A DNA stretch of 64,000 nucleotides from Noviherbaspirillum galbum (GTDB taxonomy: Bacteria; Pseudomonadota; Gammaproteobacteria; Burkholderiales; Burkholderiaceae_D): assembly GCF_010974945.1 (NCBI RefSeq), contig NZ_JAAIVB010000068.1, forward strand, positions 62,001 to 126,000, given 5' to 3'. Every line of letters begins with the position of its first letter. Position 1 is the first letter of the stretch. Positions 42,978 to 52,379 of the stretch are shown here, piece after piece. The translations under genes and the position numbers were made by a program. Under the pieces are notes generated by a model. That model was given only the letters and a program-made list of their open reading frames with translations, did no database searches and was not told the origin of the DNA.

Positions 42978-44108
42978 TCAGGCCAGCGCGCGGCCGATGA
43001 GGATTTTCTGGATGTCGCTGGTGCCTTCGTAGATCTGGCAGACGCGCACGTCGCGATAGATGCGCTCCACCGGGAAGTCGCTGACGTAGCCGTAGCCGCC
43101 GTGCACCTGGATGGCGTCGGAGCAGACGCGCTCGGCCATCTCGGTGGCAAACAGCTTGGCCATCGCGGCTTCCTTGAGGCAGGGCTTGCCCGCGTCCTTC
43201 AGGCTGGCCGCGTGCAGGATGAGCTGGCGCGCCGCCTCGATCTGCGTGGCCATCTCGGACAGCCTGAACTGCACCGCCTGGTGCTGGAACAGCGCCTGGC
43301 CGAAGCTGGTGCGTTCCTTGGCGTATTGCAGCGCGGCGTCGAAGGCGGCGCGCGCCATGCCGACCGCTTGCGAGGCGATGCCGATGCGCCCGCCCTCCAG
43401 GCCGGACAGCGCGATCTTGTAGCCCATGCCTTCCTCGCCGATCAGGTACGAGGCGGGAATGCGGCAATTCTCGAACAGGATCTGCGCGGTGTCGGAGGAA
43501 TGCTGGCCCATCTTTTCTTCCAGCCGCGCCACGACGTAGCCGGGCGTGGAGGTCGGCACCCAGAAGGCGCTGATGCCGCGCTTGCCTGCAGTCTTGTCGG
43601 TGACCGCCATGACGATGGCCACGTCGGCATGCTTGCCGCTGGTGATGAATTGCTTGACGCCGTTGAGCACGTAATGGTCGCCGTCGCGCGTGGCGGTGGT
43701 GCGCAGCGCGGAGGCGTCGCTGCCGACATGCGGCTCGGTGAGGCAGAAGGCGCCGAGCATGTCGCCGCGCGCGAGCGGCTTGAGGAATTGTTCCTTCTGC
43801 GCGTCGCTGGCATACATCATCGCGATGCTGCACACCGGGCAGTTGTTGACCGAAATGATGGTGGAGGTGCCGCCGTCACCCGCCGCGATTTCTTCCAGCA
43901 CGAGGGCGAGCGAGGTGTAGTCGAGCCCGGCGCCGCCGAGCTCCTCGGGCACCGCCACGCCGAAGGCGCCGAGCTGGGCGAGGCCCTTGAGCTCTTCCTT
44001 CGGGAAGTGGTGTTCCTTGTCCCAGCGCGCGGCGTTGGGCGCCAGGCGCTCCTGCGAGAAGGTTCGCAGGGCGTCGCGGATCATTTCATGCTGTTCGGAT
44101 AGCACCAT
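42978..44108 (-). CDS. acyl-CoA dehydrogenase (short/branched-chain type)
   Basis: A 376-residue FAD enzyme. FCLTEPHVGSDASAL and KQFITSG are the flavin/substrate motifs, GGRIGIASQAVGMARAAFDAAL follows, and the catalytic base is predicted at E361 in IYEGTSDIQKI, the position used by short- and medium-chain enzymes. This differs from the isovaleryl-CoA dehydrogenase at 49390, whose base is at the other position. In branched-chain clusters such enzymes act on isobutyryl- or 2-methylbutyryl-CoA, or on butyryl-CoA; specificity here is not certain. Confidence 0.91.
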   Translation of the reverse strand: MVLSEQHEMIRDALRTFSQERLAPNAARWDKEHHFPKEELKGLAQLGAFGVAVPEELGGAGLDYTSLALVLEEIAAGDGGTSTIISVNNCPVCSIAMMYASDAQKEQFLKPLARGDMLGAFCLTEPHVGSDASALRTTATRDGDHYVLNGVKQFITSGKHADVAIVMAVTDKTAGKRGISAFWVPTSTPGYVVARLEEKMGQHSSDTAQILFENCRIPASYLIGEEGMGYKIALSGLEGGRIGIASQAVGMARAAFDAALQYAKERTSFGQALFQHQAVQFRLSEMATQIEAARQLILHAASLKDAGKPCLKEAAMAKLFATEMAERVCSDAIQVHGGYGYVSDFPVERIYRDVRVCQIYEGTSDIQKILIGRALA

Positions 44109-44163
44109 GTGCTGGCTTCCTTGTCTTGTCGTTGTCCGGGGTCGTTGCTGACGTTCTGGCGGG

Positions 44164-44832
44164 TCACCACGGCATGGTCTTGCCGGCGTAGTTCCGGTAG
44201 GCGCCCGATTCTTCCGGCTTCAGGCCGGCGATGACGTCCAGCATGCCGGCCACGCTTTCACTGGCTTCCAGCGGCGCGTTCTCGCCGCCCATGTCGGTGC
44301 GGACCCAGCCCGGGCTGAGCACCGCGAAGGTGGCGCCGGGATAATCGCTGGCGGCGCTCCTGACCGCCATGTTCAGCGCCGCCTTGGAACTGCGGTAGAT
44401 CCAGCCGTAGCTGGACGAGGCGTCGGCGATGCTGGCCATGTCGCTGCTGATGAAGACCAGCTTTCCCTTCGCCGCCTCGACCATCGGCGCGACCAGCAGC
44501 AAGGCCTGCATCGCGCCGAGCACGTTGGTATGCATCACCAGGTCGAAATCCTGGCGGGTCGGCGCGCTCTTCGCCCCTTCGCGCGGACCGAACACGCCGG
44601 CCACGTAGATCGCCAGGTCGAAGGATTCGCCGTCGAGCTGCCAGCCGAGGCCGGCCAGCGACTCCGGCCTGGCAACGTCGAGCTTGCAGGCATGCGCGCC
44701 CACGCCGCGCAGCTCTTCGAGCGCCGCGTCGTTGCGTGCGGTGGCGAATACCTTCCACCCTTGGCCGGCAAGCTGCCGCACGAACTCGTGGCCGAGACCG
44801 CGGGAAGCGCCGATGATGAGTGCATTGGGCAT
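44164..44832 (-). CDS. SDR family oxidoreductase (C-factor-like)
   Basis: A 222-residue short-chain dehydrogenase. The cofactor motif is GASRGLG (residues 8-14), and the active site is in YGWIYRSSKAAL, giving YxxxK. The layout (SPGWVRTDMGGENAPLEASESVAGM near the end, about residues 175-199) resembles the C-factor/CsgA-like group. Substrate unknown. A strong hairpin lies between it and the upstream thiolase gene. Confidence 0.88.
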   Translation of the reverse strand: MPNALIIGASRGLGHEFVRQLAGQGWKVFATARNDAALEELRGVGAHACKLDVARPESLAGLGWQLDGESFDLAIYVAGVFGPREGAKSAPTRQDFDLVMHTNVLGAMQALLLVAPMVEAAKGKLVFISSDMASIADASSSYGWIYRSSKAALNMAVRSAASDYPGATFAVLSPGWVRTDMGGENAPLEASESVAGMLDVIAGLKPEESGAYRNYAGKTMPW

Positions 44833-44861
44833 GATGCGTATCCTGGAAAGTTGGTGCGCTG

Positions 44862-44897
44862 CCTTCTCTCCGTCGCCGCGCGGCGAGGGAGAGAAGG
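44862..44897 (-). terminator. long hairpin between the thiolase and SDR genes
   Basis: CCTTCTCTCCGTCGCCG (44862-44878) and CGGCGAGGGAGAGAAGG (44881-44897) form a 17-bp stem with one mismatch and almost no loop. It lies 19 bases past the thiolase stop. It lacks a T-run and may be a repeat-type element that acts as a processing or termination signal. Confidence 0.55.
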
Positions 44898-44915
44898 ATC
44901 GGGGCGGTTGCTGCC

Positions 44916-46097
44916 TTAGAGCAGCTCGATCGCCATCGCGGTGCCTTCGCCGCCGCCGATGCAGAGCGAGGCCACGCCCAGCTTGCCGCCGGTTTTCTTC
45001 AGCGCGCCGAGCAGGGTCACGAGGATGCGCGCGCCGGAGGCGCCGATCGGGTGGCCGAGGGCGCAGGCGCCGCCGTGGATGTTGATCTTGTCATGCGGGA
45101 TGCCGAGGTCGCGCATCGCCGCCATCGGCACCGCCGCGAAGGCCTCGTTGATCTCGAACAGGTCGACGTCCTTGGTGGTCAGGTTGAGCTTCTTGTAGAG
45201 CTTCTCGATGGCGCCGATCGGCGCGGTGGTGAACCAGTTCGGTTCCTGTGCGTGGGTGCTGTGGCCGAGGATGCGCGCGATCGGCGTGCAGCCGAGCTTC
45301 TTCGCGGTGGATTCGCGCATGATCACCAGCGCGGCCGCGCCGTCGTTGATGGACGAGGAGGACGCGGCGGTGATGGTGCCGTCCTTCTTGAATGCCGGCT
45401 TGAGCGAGGGAATCTTTTCCGGCTTGGCCTTCACGGGGCCTTCGTCCTTGTCGATCACCACGTCGCCCGCCTTGCCCGGCACGGTGACGGCGGCGATCTC
45501 CCACTTGAAGGAGCCGTCATTGGTGGCGGCCTGGGCGCGCTTGACCGAGGCCACGGCGTAGGCATCCTGCTCTTCACGGGTGAACTGGTACTTGGCGGCG
45601 CACTCCTCGGCGAAGGTGCCCATGGAACGGCCGCGCTCGTAGGCGTCTTCCAGGCCGTCGAGCATCATGTGGTCATACATCATGGCGTGGCCGATGCGGT
45701 AGCCGCCGCGCGCCTTGGGAATGAGGTAGGGCGCATTGGTCATGGATTCCATGCCGCCGGCGACCACGACCTCGTTGCTGCCGGCGATGAGCGAGTCGAA
45801 GCCCATCATCGTCGTCTTCATGGCCGAACCGCACATCTTGGAGAGCGTGACCGCGCCGGCCGAGACGGGAATGCCTGCCTTGATGGCAGCCTGGCGAGCG
45901 GGCGCCTGTCCCTGGCCCGCCATCAGGCAGTTGCCGAACAGGACTTCATCGACGAACTTCGGCTCGAGGCCGGCGCGCTCGACCGCCGCGCGGATCGCAA
46001 CCGCGCCGAGGTCCGAGGCGGACAGGCCGGAAAAGTCGCCCTGGAACGCGCCCATGGGGGTGCGGGCTGCGCCGACAATGACAATTGGATCGTTCAT
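44916..46097 (-). CDS. acetyl-CoA C-acetyltransferase (thiolase)
   Basis: A 393-residue thiolase that cleaves acetoacetyl-CoA or condenses acetyl-CoA. The acyl-accepting cysteine is C89 in LSKMCGSAMK; GGACALGHPIGASGA supplies the His, and SLCIGGGEGTAM the second catalytic Cys. NEAFAAVPMA is also conserved. The ATG at 46097 follows GGAGATCCACC. In the leucine block it would convert acetoacetate-derived acetoacetyl-CoA to acetyl-CoA. It is 29 bases downstream of aceK. Confidence 0.94.
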   Translation of the reverse strand: MNDPIVIVGAARTPMGAFQGDFSGLSASDLGAVAIRAAVERAGLEPKFVDEVLFGNCLMAGQGQAPARQAAIKAGIPVSAGAVTLSKMCGSAMKTTMMGFDSLIAGSNEVVVAGGMESMTNAPYLIPKARGGYRIGHAMMYDHMMLDGLEDAYERGRSMGTFAEECAAKYQFTREEQDAYAVASVKRAQAATNDGSFKWEIAAVTVPGKAGDVVIDKDEGPVKAKPEKIPSLKPAFKKDGTITAASSSSINDGAAALVIMRESTAKKLGCTPIARILGHSTHAQEPNWFTTAPIGAIEKLYKKLNLTTKDVDLFEINEAFAAVPMAAMRDLGIPHDKINIHGGACALGHPIGASGARILVTLLGALKKTGGKLGVASLCIGGGEGTAMAIELL

Positions 46098-46126
46098 GGT
46101 GGATCTCCGTTGGGGGTGTGTTCTTC

Positions 46127-47917
46127 CTAGGCCGCCTGGGCCGTCGGGCTGAATGGCTTGTAGCTGAACCGCAGTTCCTGCGGATAGGGAAAGACGTCCT
46201 CGATGTGGCCGTCGAGGATGCGCTGCTTCGCGCGCTGCCAATAGTCCGGCGCGAGCAGGTCGGCGTGGTGTTTCAGGAAGTACTTGCGCACTTCGAGATT
46301 GCCGAGCAGGAAGGTGCCGAACTGCTCGGGAAAGACATCATTCTTGGCAACCGGATACCAGGGTTCGCTGGCCATCTCGTCTTCCTCGTTGCGCGGCGCG
46401 GGAATCGCGCGGAAATTGCAGTCGGTGATGTATTCGATCTCGTCGTAGTCGTAGAACACCACGCGTCCATGCTTGGTGACGCCGAAGTTCTTGTACAACA
46501 TGTCGCCGGGGAAGATGTTGACGCCGACCATGTCCTTGATGGCATTGCCGTACTCGATGATGGCGTGCTCGATGGCGGCGTGGTCGCCGCGCTTTTCCGC
46601 CTCGGAGATCCAGATGTTCAGCGGCGTCATGCGGCGCTCGATGTAGACGTGCCGGATGATGATCTGGTCGTCTTCTTCCTCGACGATGGAGGGCGCGACC
46701 GACTTCAGCTCGGCCAGGAGCTCCTCGGAAAAGCGCAGGCGCGGGAAGGCGACGTTGGAATACTCCAGGGTGTCGGCCATGCGCCCGACCCGGTCGTGGT
46801 TCTTCACCAGCAGGTATTTCTCCTTGACCAGCGCGCGGGTCGTTTCCTTCGGCGGCGGGAAATGGTCCTTGATGACCTTGAAGACGTAGGGGAAGGACGG
46901 CAGCGCGAACACTACCATCACCAGGCCGCGGATGCCGGGCGCGGACTCGAAGCAGTCCGACGAGTGGTGCAGGTGATGCAGGAAGTCGCGGTAGAAGGCG
47001 CCCTTGCCCTGCTTCTGCAGGCCGAGGATGGTGTAGATCTCGCTGCGCGGCTTGTACGGCATGAGCGTGCGCAGGAAATGCACGTAGCCCGAGGGCACTT
47101 CCATGTCCACCAGGAAGTAGGCCCGGGTGAAGGAAAACAGCACGGTGATCAGGGTGGGGTCGAACAGCACCGTGTCGAGCACCAGCTGTCCCTTGCGGTT
47201 GTACAGGATGGGCACGACGAAGGGATAGATGCGGTTGCCGTTGATGCCCTTGCCGACGATGTAGGCGCCCTTGTTGCGGTAGAACAGGTTGGCCAGCACC
47301 TGGATCTGGTGGTTCGGCTCCAGCAGGTCGTTGCCGAACATGGCCCGCATGCGGTCCTCGACGAGGCCGACGTCGCGGTCGAGGTCGGCGAACGGCGTGG
47401 AAAGCTGGAAGTTGGTCACGATGCGCTTGAGGGTGAAGCGCAGGCCGTCGGTCGCGGGGTAATACACGCGGTAGGTCGGCTTGGCTTCTTCCGGCTCGAT
47501 GTACTCGGTGGAGACCGCCGGGCGCACGAAGATGAAGTCGTTGTGGAAATAGGTCCGGTGCAGGATGTTGCAGCAGACCGAATTGAAGAAGGTTTCGGCC
47601 AGCTCCGGCTGCTTGTGGTCGATCAGCAGGCCGATGTAATGGAGCTTCACCTCGCGCCAGACTTCATCGCTGATTTCCGCCTGGTCGTATTCGTCTTCGA
47701 GAGTCTGCACGCATTCCGCCACCCGCCTGTCGTAGTAGGAAATGCGTTCCCGCGCGGCGGTTTGCGCGGTTTTCCAGTCGCCCTGCTCGAAGTAACGCTT
47801 GGCGTCGTGGGTCGCGGCGCGGAACAGACGGTAGTGCTTGTCGAAGCCGTCGAGGATGGTGCGCGCGATGTCGTACGCGATCTGGGACTTGAGAAGCTTG
47901 GGAAAGGCGTAGCGCAT
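46127..47917 (-). CDS. aceK: isocitrate dehydrogenase kinase/phosphatase
   Basis: A 596-residue AceK protein. AceK phosphorylates and inactivates isocitrate dehydrogenase, diverting isocitrate to the glyoxylate shunt, and also reverses the reaction. Length fits the family (about 580-610). Seen: [17 protein letters not shown], the kinase ATP loop region [20 protein letters not shown] with its lysine, and [16 protein letters not shown] near the C-terminus with the metal-binding Asp. Start is 2 bases past the dehydratase stop boundary region. Target icd and shunt genes are not in the window. Confidence 0.96.
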   Translation of the reverse strand: MRYAFPKLLKSQIAYDIARTILDGFDKHYRLFRAATHDAKRYFEQGDWKTAQTAARERISYYDRRVAECVQTLEDEYDQAEISDEVWREVKLHYIGLLIDHKQPELAETFFNSVCCNILHRTYFHNDFIFVRPAVSTEYIEPEEAKPTYRVYYPATDGLRFTLKRIVTNFQLSTPFADLDRDVGLVEDRMRAMFGNDLLEPNHQIQVLANLFYRNKGAYIVGKGINGNRIYPFVVPILYNRKGQLVLDTVLFDPTLITVLFSFTRAYFLVDMEVPSGYVHFLRTLMPYKPRSEIYTILGLQKQGKGAFYRDFLHHLHHSSDCFESAPGIRGLVMVVFALPSFPYVFKVIKDHFPPPKETTRALVKEKYLLVKNHDRVGRMADTLEYSNVAFPRLRFSEELLAELKSVAPSIVEEEDDQIIIRHVYIERRMTPLNIWISEAEKRGDHAAIEHAIIEYGNAIKDMVGVNIFPGDMLYKNFGVTKHGRVVFYDYDEIEYITDCNFRAIPAPRNEEDEMASEPWYPVAKNDVFPEQFGTFLLGNLEVRKYFLKHHADLLAPDYWQRAKQRILDGHIEDVFPYPQELRFSYKPFSPTAQAA

Positions 47918-47919
47918 GG

Positions 47920-48861
47920 TCAGAGATTGAATTGATTCTTCCAGCTCGCTAGTTTAGCCAAATCGACGCCGATGCCGCCGCAAACGACCACCAGGGGGCG
48001 GCGGAAAGGCGCGATCACCTCAAGATTCTCATAGGCAACGGCAAGCGCCGCGCCGCAGGCGGGTTCCACGACGATGCGCATGTCGTCCGCGAAACCCAGG
48101 CAGGCGTCGACGGCCTGCGCGTCGCTGACGATGACGGAATGCACCGGGTGGCGGCGCGTCCAGTCGAAGGCGGCGCTGGCGACGCGCTTGGCGCCGAGGG
48201 TGGACGCAATGCTGCGGATGGCAGGCAGCGTGACCAGCGCGCCGGCATTCATTGCCGCGTTGAGCGACGCCGCGCCTTCGGTTTCGACGGCAACGACCGG
48301 CACATGGGCAAGGCCGTTGCGGTGCAGGCCTTCCAGCACGCCGCACAGCAGGCCGCCGCCGCCCACGGAACAGATCACCGCGTCGAAGTCATGACCGGCT
48401 TGCCGGCACTGGGCGGCCGCTTCGTCGACCAGGGTGGCATTGCCGTCCCAGATGTCGGGATGGTCGAAGGGCGGAATGTAGATCACGCCGGGCGCCTCGC
48501 ACAGGCGCAGGGCTTCGTGATTGGTCTCATCCCAGACGTCGCCGGCGACGATGACCTGCGCACCGATGTCGCGTATGCGCTGGCGCACGGATTCCGGCGT
48601 GGTCTGCGGCACGAGGATGGTTGTGCGGATGCCAAGGCGCGATCCGGCGACCGCGGCGGCGAAGCCGGCATTGCCGCCGGAAGGGCAGACGAAATGCACC
48701 GCGCCCCGCTGCGCCGCGCGCTGGCACATGAGGCCGATGCCGCGCAGCTTGAAGGAGCCTGACGGCTGCAGGTTCTCCAGCTTCAGGAGCACATCCTTGC
48801 CGAGCGCGGCCGACAGCGCGTCATGGCGGAGGATGGGCGTGGCGGAATGCAGCGTCGTCAT
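47920..48861 (-). CDS. PLP-dependent serine/threonine dehydratase-like protein
   Basis: A 313-residue fold-type II PLP enzyme. The PLP lysine lies in [11 protein letters not shown], the substrate loop is [11 protein letters not shown], and the phosphate cup is [11 protein letters not shown]. No C-terminal ACT domain, so allosteric isoleucine control is not expected. The pattern is close to eukaryotic-type L-serine/threonine dehydratases, giving pyruvate or 2-oxobutyrate plus ammonia. It lies tightly upstream of aceK and 6 bases downstream of the thioesterase gene. Confidence 0.87.
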   Translation of the reverse strand: MTTLHSATPILRHDALSAALGKDVLLKLENLQPSGSFKLRGIGLMCQRAAQRGAVHFVCPSGGNAGFAAAVAGSRLGIRTTILVPQTTPESVRQRIRDIGAQVIVAGDVWDETNHEALRLCEAPGVIYIPPFDHPDIWDGNATLVDEAAAQCRQAGHDFDAVICSVGGGGLLCGVLEGLHRNGLAHVPVVAVETEGAASLNAAMNAGALVTLPAIRSIASTLGAKRVASAAFDWTRRHPVHSVIVSDAQAVDACLGFADDMRIVVEPACGAALAVAYENLEVIAPFRRPLVVVCGGIGVDLAKLASWKNQFNL

Positions 48862-48867
48862 GGGCGC

Positions 48868-49311
48868 TCACGCTTCCGCGGACGGCCGCGCAAGCACGGC
48901 CATGGTGGCGACCAGCTTGCTGACCAGGGTGCGCTTGCCGTCGTCCAGCGCGTAGACCTGAGACTCCACCACGTGGAAATGCCGGCCTGGCTTGAGTACC
49001 TCGGCGCGGCAGAACAGCGACTCGCCCTTGCCCGGGCGCAGCAGGTGGATCTTGAATTCGACGGTGAGGATGTATTCGTGGGCCGGAGTGAGCGACATCG
49101 CCGCGGCGCCGGCGGTATGGTCGGCGATCGTCGACTGCACGCCGGCATGGATGATGCCGGTGTGCTGCAGATGGCGCCGCGCGACGGGCAGGACGGTCTC
49201 GCACCAGCCGGGGCCGACGTCGTGCAGGCGAATGCCGAGGTCGGACAGGAACGCGGCTTCCTGGAAGCTGCGCTCGACGACCTGGCGGTAATCCGGATCG
49301 GGTGGAGTCAT
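48868..49311 (-). CDS. PaaI family thioesterase (hotdog fold)
   Basis: A 147-residue 4HBT hotdog thioesterase. LQHTGIIHAGVQSTIADHTAGAAAMS (about residues 47-72) is the conserved helix and active-site region with the Asp of PaaI-type enzymes; the following strand is YILTVEFKIHLLRPG. It hydrolyses acyl-CoA esters and would recover CoA from dead-end intermediates of leucine or acyl-CoA catabolism (inference). It follows liuA by 78 bases. Confidence 0.88.
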   Translation of the reverse strand: MTPPDPDYRQVVERSFQEAAFLSDLGIRLHDVGPGWCETVLPVARRHLQHTGIIHAGVQSTIADHTAGAAAMSLTPAHEYILTVEFKIHLLRPGKGESLFCRAEVLKPGRHFHVVESQVYALDDGKRTLVSKLVATMAVLARPSAEA

Positions 49312-49389
49312 CGTGCTGGCCTTGCCCTTGGTGGCTGCGCCGCCCGTCCGCTGGAACTGGCGGACGTCGCGGCGAATGGTTCGAAAACT

Positions 49390-50574
49390 TTACTTCGTTT
49401 CGGCGAACAGCTCGCGTCCGATCAGCATGCGGCGGATTTCGCTGGTGCCCGCGCCGATTTCGTAGAGCTTCGCATCGCGCCAGAGACGTCCCACCGGGTA
49501 TTCGTTGATGTAGCCATTGCCGCCCAGCGCCTGGATGGCTTCGCCTGCCATCCAGGTCGCCTTTTCCGCGGAATACAGGATCGCGCCGGCGGCATCCTTG
49601 CGCAGCGCGCGCACCTGCTCGGGCGAGGTAGCGCGGTCGCAGGCCTGGCCGACCGCGTAAACGTAGGCCTTGCAGGCCATCATGGTCGAGTACATGTCCG
49701 CCAGCTTGCCTTGCATGAGCTGGAATTCGCCGATCGGCTGGCCGAACTGCTTGCGGTCGTGAACATAGGGCACCACCGCGTCCATGCAGGCCTGCATGAT
49801 GCCCAGCGGACCGCCCGAGAGCACGGTGCGCTCGAAGTCCAGGCCCGACATCAGCACGTTCACGCCCTTGCCCAGGCCGCCCAGCACGTTCTCGGCCGGC
49901 ACCTCGCAATCCTCGAACACCAGTTCGCCAGTGTGCGAACCGCGCATGCCGAGCTTGTCGAGCTTCTGCGCGATGGAGAAGCCCTTGAAGCCTTTCTCGA
50001 TGAGGAAGGCGGTCATGCCGCGCGGGCCGGCCTCGATGTCGTTCTTGGCGTAGACCACCAGCGTGTCGGCATCGGGGCCGTTGGTGATCCACATCTTGGT
50101 GCCGTTGAGCACCCAGCGGTCGCCCTTCCAGTCGGCGCGCAGCTTCATGCTGACCACGTCGGACCCGGCATTCGGCTCGGACATGGCGAGCGCGCCGACG
50201 TGTTCGCCGGAAATGAGCTTGGGCAGGTACTTGCGTTTCTGTTCCTCTGTGCCGTTGCGCTTGATCTGGTTGACGCAGAGGTTGGAGTGCGCGCCGTAGG
50301 ACAGGCCGACCGAGGCCGAGGCGCGCGAGATTTCTTCCATGGCAACGATGTGGGCGAGATAGCCCATGTCGGTGCCGCCGTATTCCTCGCTGACGGTGAC
50401 GCCGAGGATGCCCAGGTCGCCCATCTTCTTCCACAGGTCCATGGGGAACTGGTCGGTGCGGTCGATTTCCGCGGCGCGCGGCGCGATCTCGGCGGCGGCA
50501 AACTGCTGCACGGCTTCGCGCAGCGCGGCGATGTCATCGCCATGGTCAAACGTCAGTCCGGGCAAGTGGAGCAT
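49390..50574 (-). CDS. liuA: isovaleryl-CoA dehydrogenase
   Basis: A 394-residue acyl-CoA dehydrogenase. The catalytic glutamate is predicted at E248 in [18 protein letters not shown], the position specific to isovaleryl-CoA dehydrogenases; the usual C-terminal base is replaced ([11 protein letters not shown]). [13 protein letters not shown] and KMWITNG are flavin motifs. It oxidises isovaleryl-CoA to 3-methylcrotonyl-CoA, the substrate of LiuB/LiuD. A perfect palindrome about 50 bases upstream is the likely LiuR operator. Confidence 0.95.
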   Translation of the reverse strand: MLHLPGLTFDHGDDIAALREAVQQFAAAEIAPRAAEIDRTDQFPMDLWKKMGDLGILGVTVSEEYGGTDMGYLAHIVAMEEISRASASVGLSYGAHSNLCVNQIKRNGTEEQKRKYLPKLISGEHVGALAMSEPNAGSDVVSMKLRADWKGDRWVLNGTKMWITNGPDADTLVVYAKNDIEAGPRGMTAFLIEKGFKGFSIAQKLDKLGMRGSHTGELVFEDCEVPAENVLGGLGKGVNVLMSGLDFERTVLSGGPLGIMQACMDAVVPYVHDRKQFGQPIGEFQLMQGKLADMYSTMMACKAYVYAVGQACDRATSPEQVRALRKDAAGAILYSAEKATWMAGEAIQALGGNGYINEYPVGRLWRDAKLYEIGAGTSEIRRMLIGRELFAETK

Positions 50575-50622
50575 GTCATCCTCGCATGATGGAATTATTG
50601 GTGGAATGATACTTCGCTTTGA

Positions 50623-50640
50623 CGTTTACGTAAACGTAAA
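50623..50640. promoter_or_regulatory. LiuR-type operator upstream of liuA
   Basis: TTTACGTAAACGTAAA (50625-50640) lies 51 bases upstream of the liuA start; within it CGTTTACGTAAACG (50623-50636) is a perfect palindrome. The same TTTACG/CGTAAA elements recur upstream of the liuR gene. MerR-type regulators such as LiuR bind palindromes of this kind near branched-chain catabolic genes. Confidence 0.75.
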
Positions 50641-50671
50641 GCAGGCACGGTAAAAATACGGCATCCGGGGC

Positions 50672-51160
50672 TCAGGCGGCGCTGCGGACGCGGCGGGGCG
50701 CGCGCTTGCCGTCCGTGGCCTCGCCATCACTCCCGTCGTTGCCTTCGCCGCCCTCATTGCGGCCGCCGTTCTTGTCGGGCTTGCCGCCGGCGAGCAGCCT
50801 ACGGCATTCGTCCTCGTGGGCGGCGATTTCCGCCAGGGTCACTTCCAGGTCTTCGCGCTGCCTTTCCAGCGCTTCCCGATGCTGGGCGAGCACGGTCTGG
50901 AAGCGCTTGAGCTGGGCCGCCGTGTCCTTGGGCGACTCGTACATGTCGACCAGCGCCTTGATTTCCTGCAGCGAGAGCCCGAGGCGCTTGCCGCGCAGGG
51001 TGAGCTTGAGGCGGGTGCGTTCGCGGCCGCTGTAGACCCGGGTGCGTCCGCCCGCGCCCTCGCGCTTGGGGCTGAGCAGGCCCTGGTCCTCGTAGAACCG
51101 GATCGCGCGCGGCGTGATGTCGAATTCCCTGGCCAGTTCGGTGATGGTGTAGGTCGGCAT
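50672..51160 (-). CDS. liuR: MerR family transcriptional regulator, LiuR-like
   Basis: A 162-residue MerR regulator. The N-terminal winged HTH is YTITELAREFDITPRAIRFYEDQGLL-like (about residues 3-28), with GGRTRVYSGRERTRLKLTL as the wing. A coiled-coil dimerisation helix spans about residues 75-120. There is no metal-binding Cys set; the tail (GGKPDKNGGRNEGGEGNDG) is low-complexity. Position directly upstream of liuA, and the two palindromic sites, identify it as LiuR, regulator of leucine/isovalerate degradation. Confidence 0.9.
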   Translation of the reverse strand: MPTYTITELAREFDITPRAIRFYEDQGLLSPKREGAGGRTRVYSGRERTRLKLTLRGKRLGLSLQEIKALVDMYESPKDTAAQLKRFQTVLAQHREALERQREDLEVTLAEIAAHEDECRRLLAGGKPDKNGGRNEGGEGNDGSDGEATDGKRAPRRVRSAA

Positions 51161-51215
51161 GGTGGCGTCGGCAACCTTCGGCGTTTGTGATTAGAATGGC
51201 TAACTGTAATTCCAG

Positions 51216-51231
51216 TTTACGTTAACGTAAA
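51216..51231. promoter_or_regulatory. LiuR-type operator between liuR and the MBL hydrolase gene
   Basis: TTTACGTTAACGTAAA is a perfect 16-bp palindrome, 56 bases upstream of the liuR start and 71 bases upstream of the divergent hydrolase start. It shares its ends with the site in front of liuA, suggesting autoregulation and control of the divergent gene. Confidence 0.75.
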
Positions 51232-51301
51232 GTACCCGCCGCATTCCGGCCGCGCCGGCGCAACATTCCGCAGTTACCAGAAGGCATTTTCTACCGTCAC
51301 C

Positions 51302-52372
51302 ATGAACCCGCTCGAATCCCAACTGAACTACGCCTTCGGCGACTACCTCCCTCCACTCGGCCAGGTCCACGAGGTGGCTCCCGGCGTGAAGTGGCTGCGC
51401 ATGGGGCTGCCCTTCGCCCTCGACCACATCAATCTCTGGCTGCTGGAAGACGAGCAGGATGGCCGCGGCGGCTGGACCATCGTGGATTGCGGCATCGCGT
51501 CCGACGCCACCCGCGCCGCCTGGGAACAGATCTTCGAACAGGCCCTGGAAGGCAAGCCGGTGCTGCGGGTGATGGTCACGCACTGCCATCCCGACCATGT
51601 CGGGCTCGCCGACTGGCTGTGCGCGCGCTGGAACGCGCCGCTCTGGATGACGACCGGCGAATACGGCTTCGCGCGCATGATGTCGGCCGCGCTGCCCGGC
51701 GTGGATGGCACCGCGTCCCTGCCGCATTTCCAGCGTCATGGCATGGTCGATGCCGACATGCTGGAGCAGCTGCGCAGCCGCAAGAGTTATTACTCCACGC
51801 TGGTGCCGGCGGTGCCGGCGTGTTACCGCCGCATGCAGGATGGCCAGCGGATCCGGGTAGGACGGCATGCGTGGCAGGTGATCACCGGCTTCGGCCACGC
51901 GCCGGAACATGCGGCGCTGTATTGCGACGACCTCCGGCTGCTGATTTCGGGAGACATGGTGCTGCCGCGGATTTCCACCAACGTATCGGTGTTCGCGGTC
52001 GAACCCGAAGCCAATCCGGTCCAGCTCTACCTCGATTCCCTTCAGAAATTCGTGCCGCTTCCCGCCGACACGCTGGTGCTTCCTTCGCACGGCAAGCCAT
52101 TCCGCGGACTGCAGGTAAGGATCGTCCAGCTGACGGAACACCATCGAGAGCGCCTCGCCGAGGTGGTCGCGGCGTGCAGCGAACCGCAATCCGCGACGGA
52201 TATCGTTCCCGTCATGTTTCGCCGCAAGCTCGACGCGCACCAGCTGACCTTCGCGCTCGGCGAAGCGCTGGCCCACCTGCACAAGCTCTGGTTCGACGGC
52301 GTGCTTGACCGCAGCGTCGGCGAGGACGGCATCATCCGCTTTCGCACCCGCCCCCTCTCCTCTCCCGCCTGA
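51302..52372 (+). CDS. MBL-fold metallo-hydrolase, divergent from liuR
   Basis: A 356-residue metallo-beta-lactamase-fold protein. THCHPDHVG gives H94, H96, D98 and H99; TGFGHAPEH and ISGDMVLPR supply further metal ligands, and LPSHGKPF the last His. A C-terminal winged-helix-like extension (about residues 270-356) resembles LACTB2-type members. It shares an intergenic region and a LiuR-type palindrome with liuR, so it may belong to the leucine regulon, for example as a thioesterase-like hydrolase (inference). Confidence 0.88.
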   Translation: MNPLESQLNYAFGDYLPPLGQVHEVAPGVKWLRMGLPFALDHINLWLLEDEQDGRGGWTIVDCGIASDATRAAWEQIFEQALEGKPVLRVMVTHCHPDHVGLADWLCARWNAPLWMTTGEYGFARMMSAALPGVDGTASLPHFQRHGMVDADMLEQLRSRKSYYSTLVPAVPACYRRMQDGQRIRVGRHAWQVITGFGHAPEHAALYCDDLRLLISGDMVLPRISTNVSVFAVEPEANPVQLYLDSLQKFVPLPADTLVLPSHGKPFRGLQVRIVQLTEHHRERLAEVVAACSEPQSATDIVPVMFRRKLDAHQLTFALGEALAHLHKLWFDGVLDRSVGEDGIIRFRTRPLSSPA

Positions 52373-52379
52373 TCCTGCC

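Noticed and set aside
46085-47935. 616-codon plus-strand open frame opposite aceK
   Set aside because: Antisense shadow with Val/His/Asp/Leu bias; aceK is unmistakable on the other strand.
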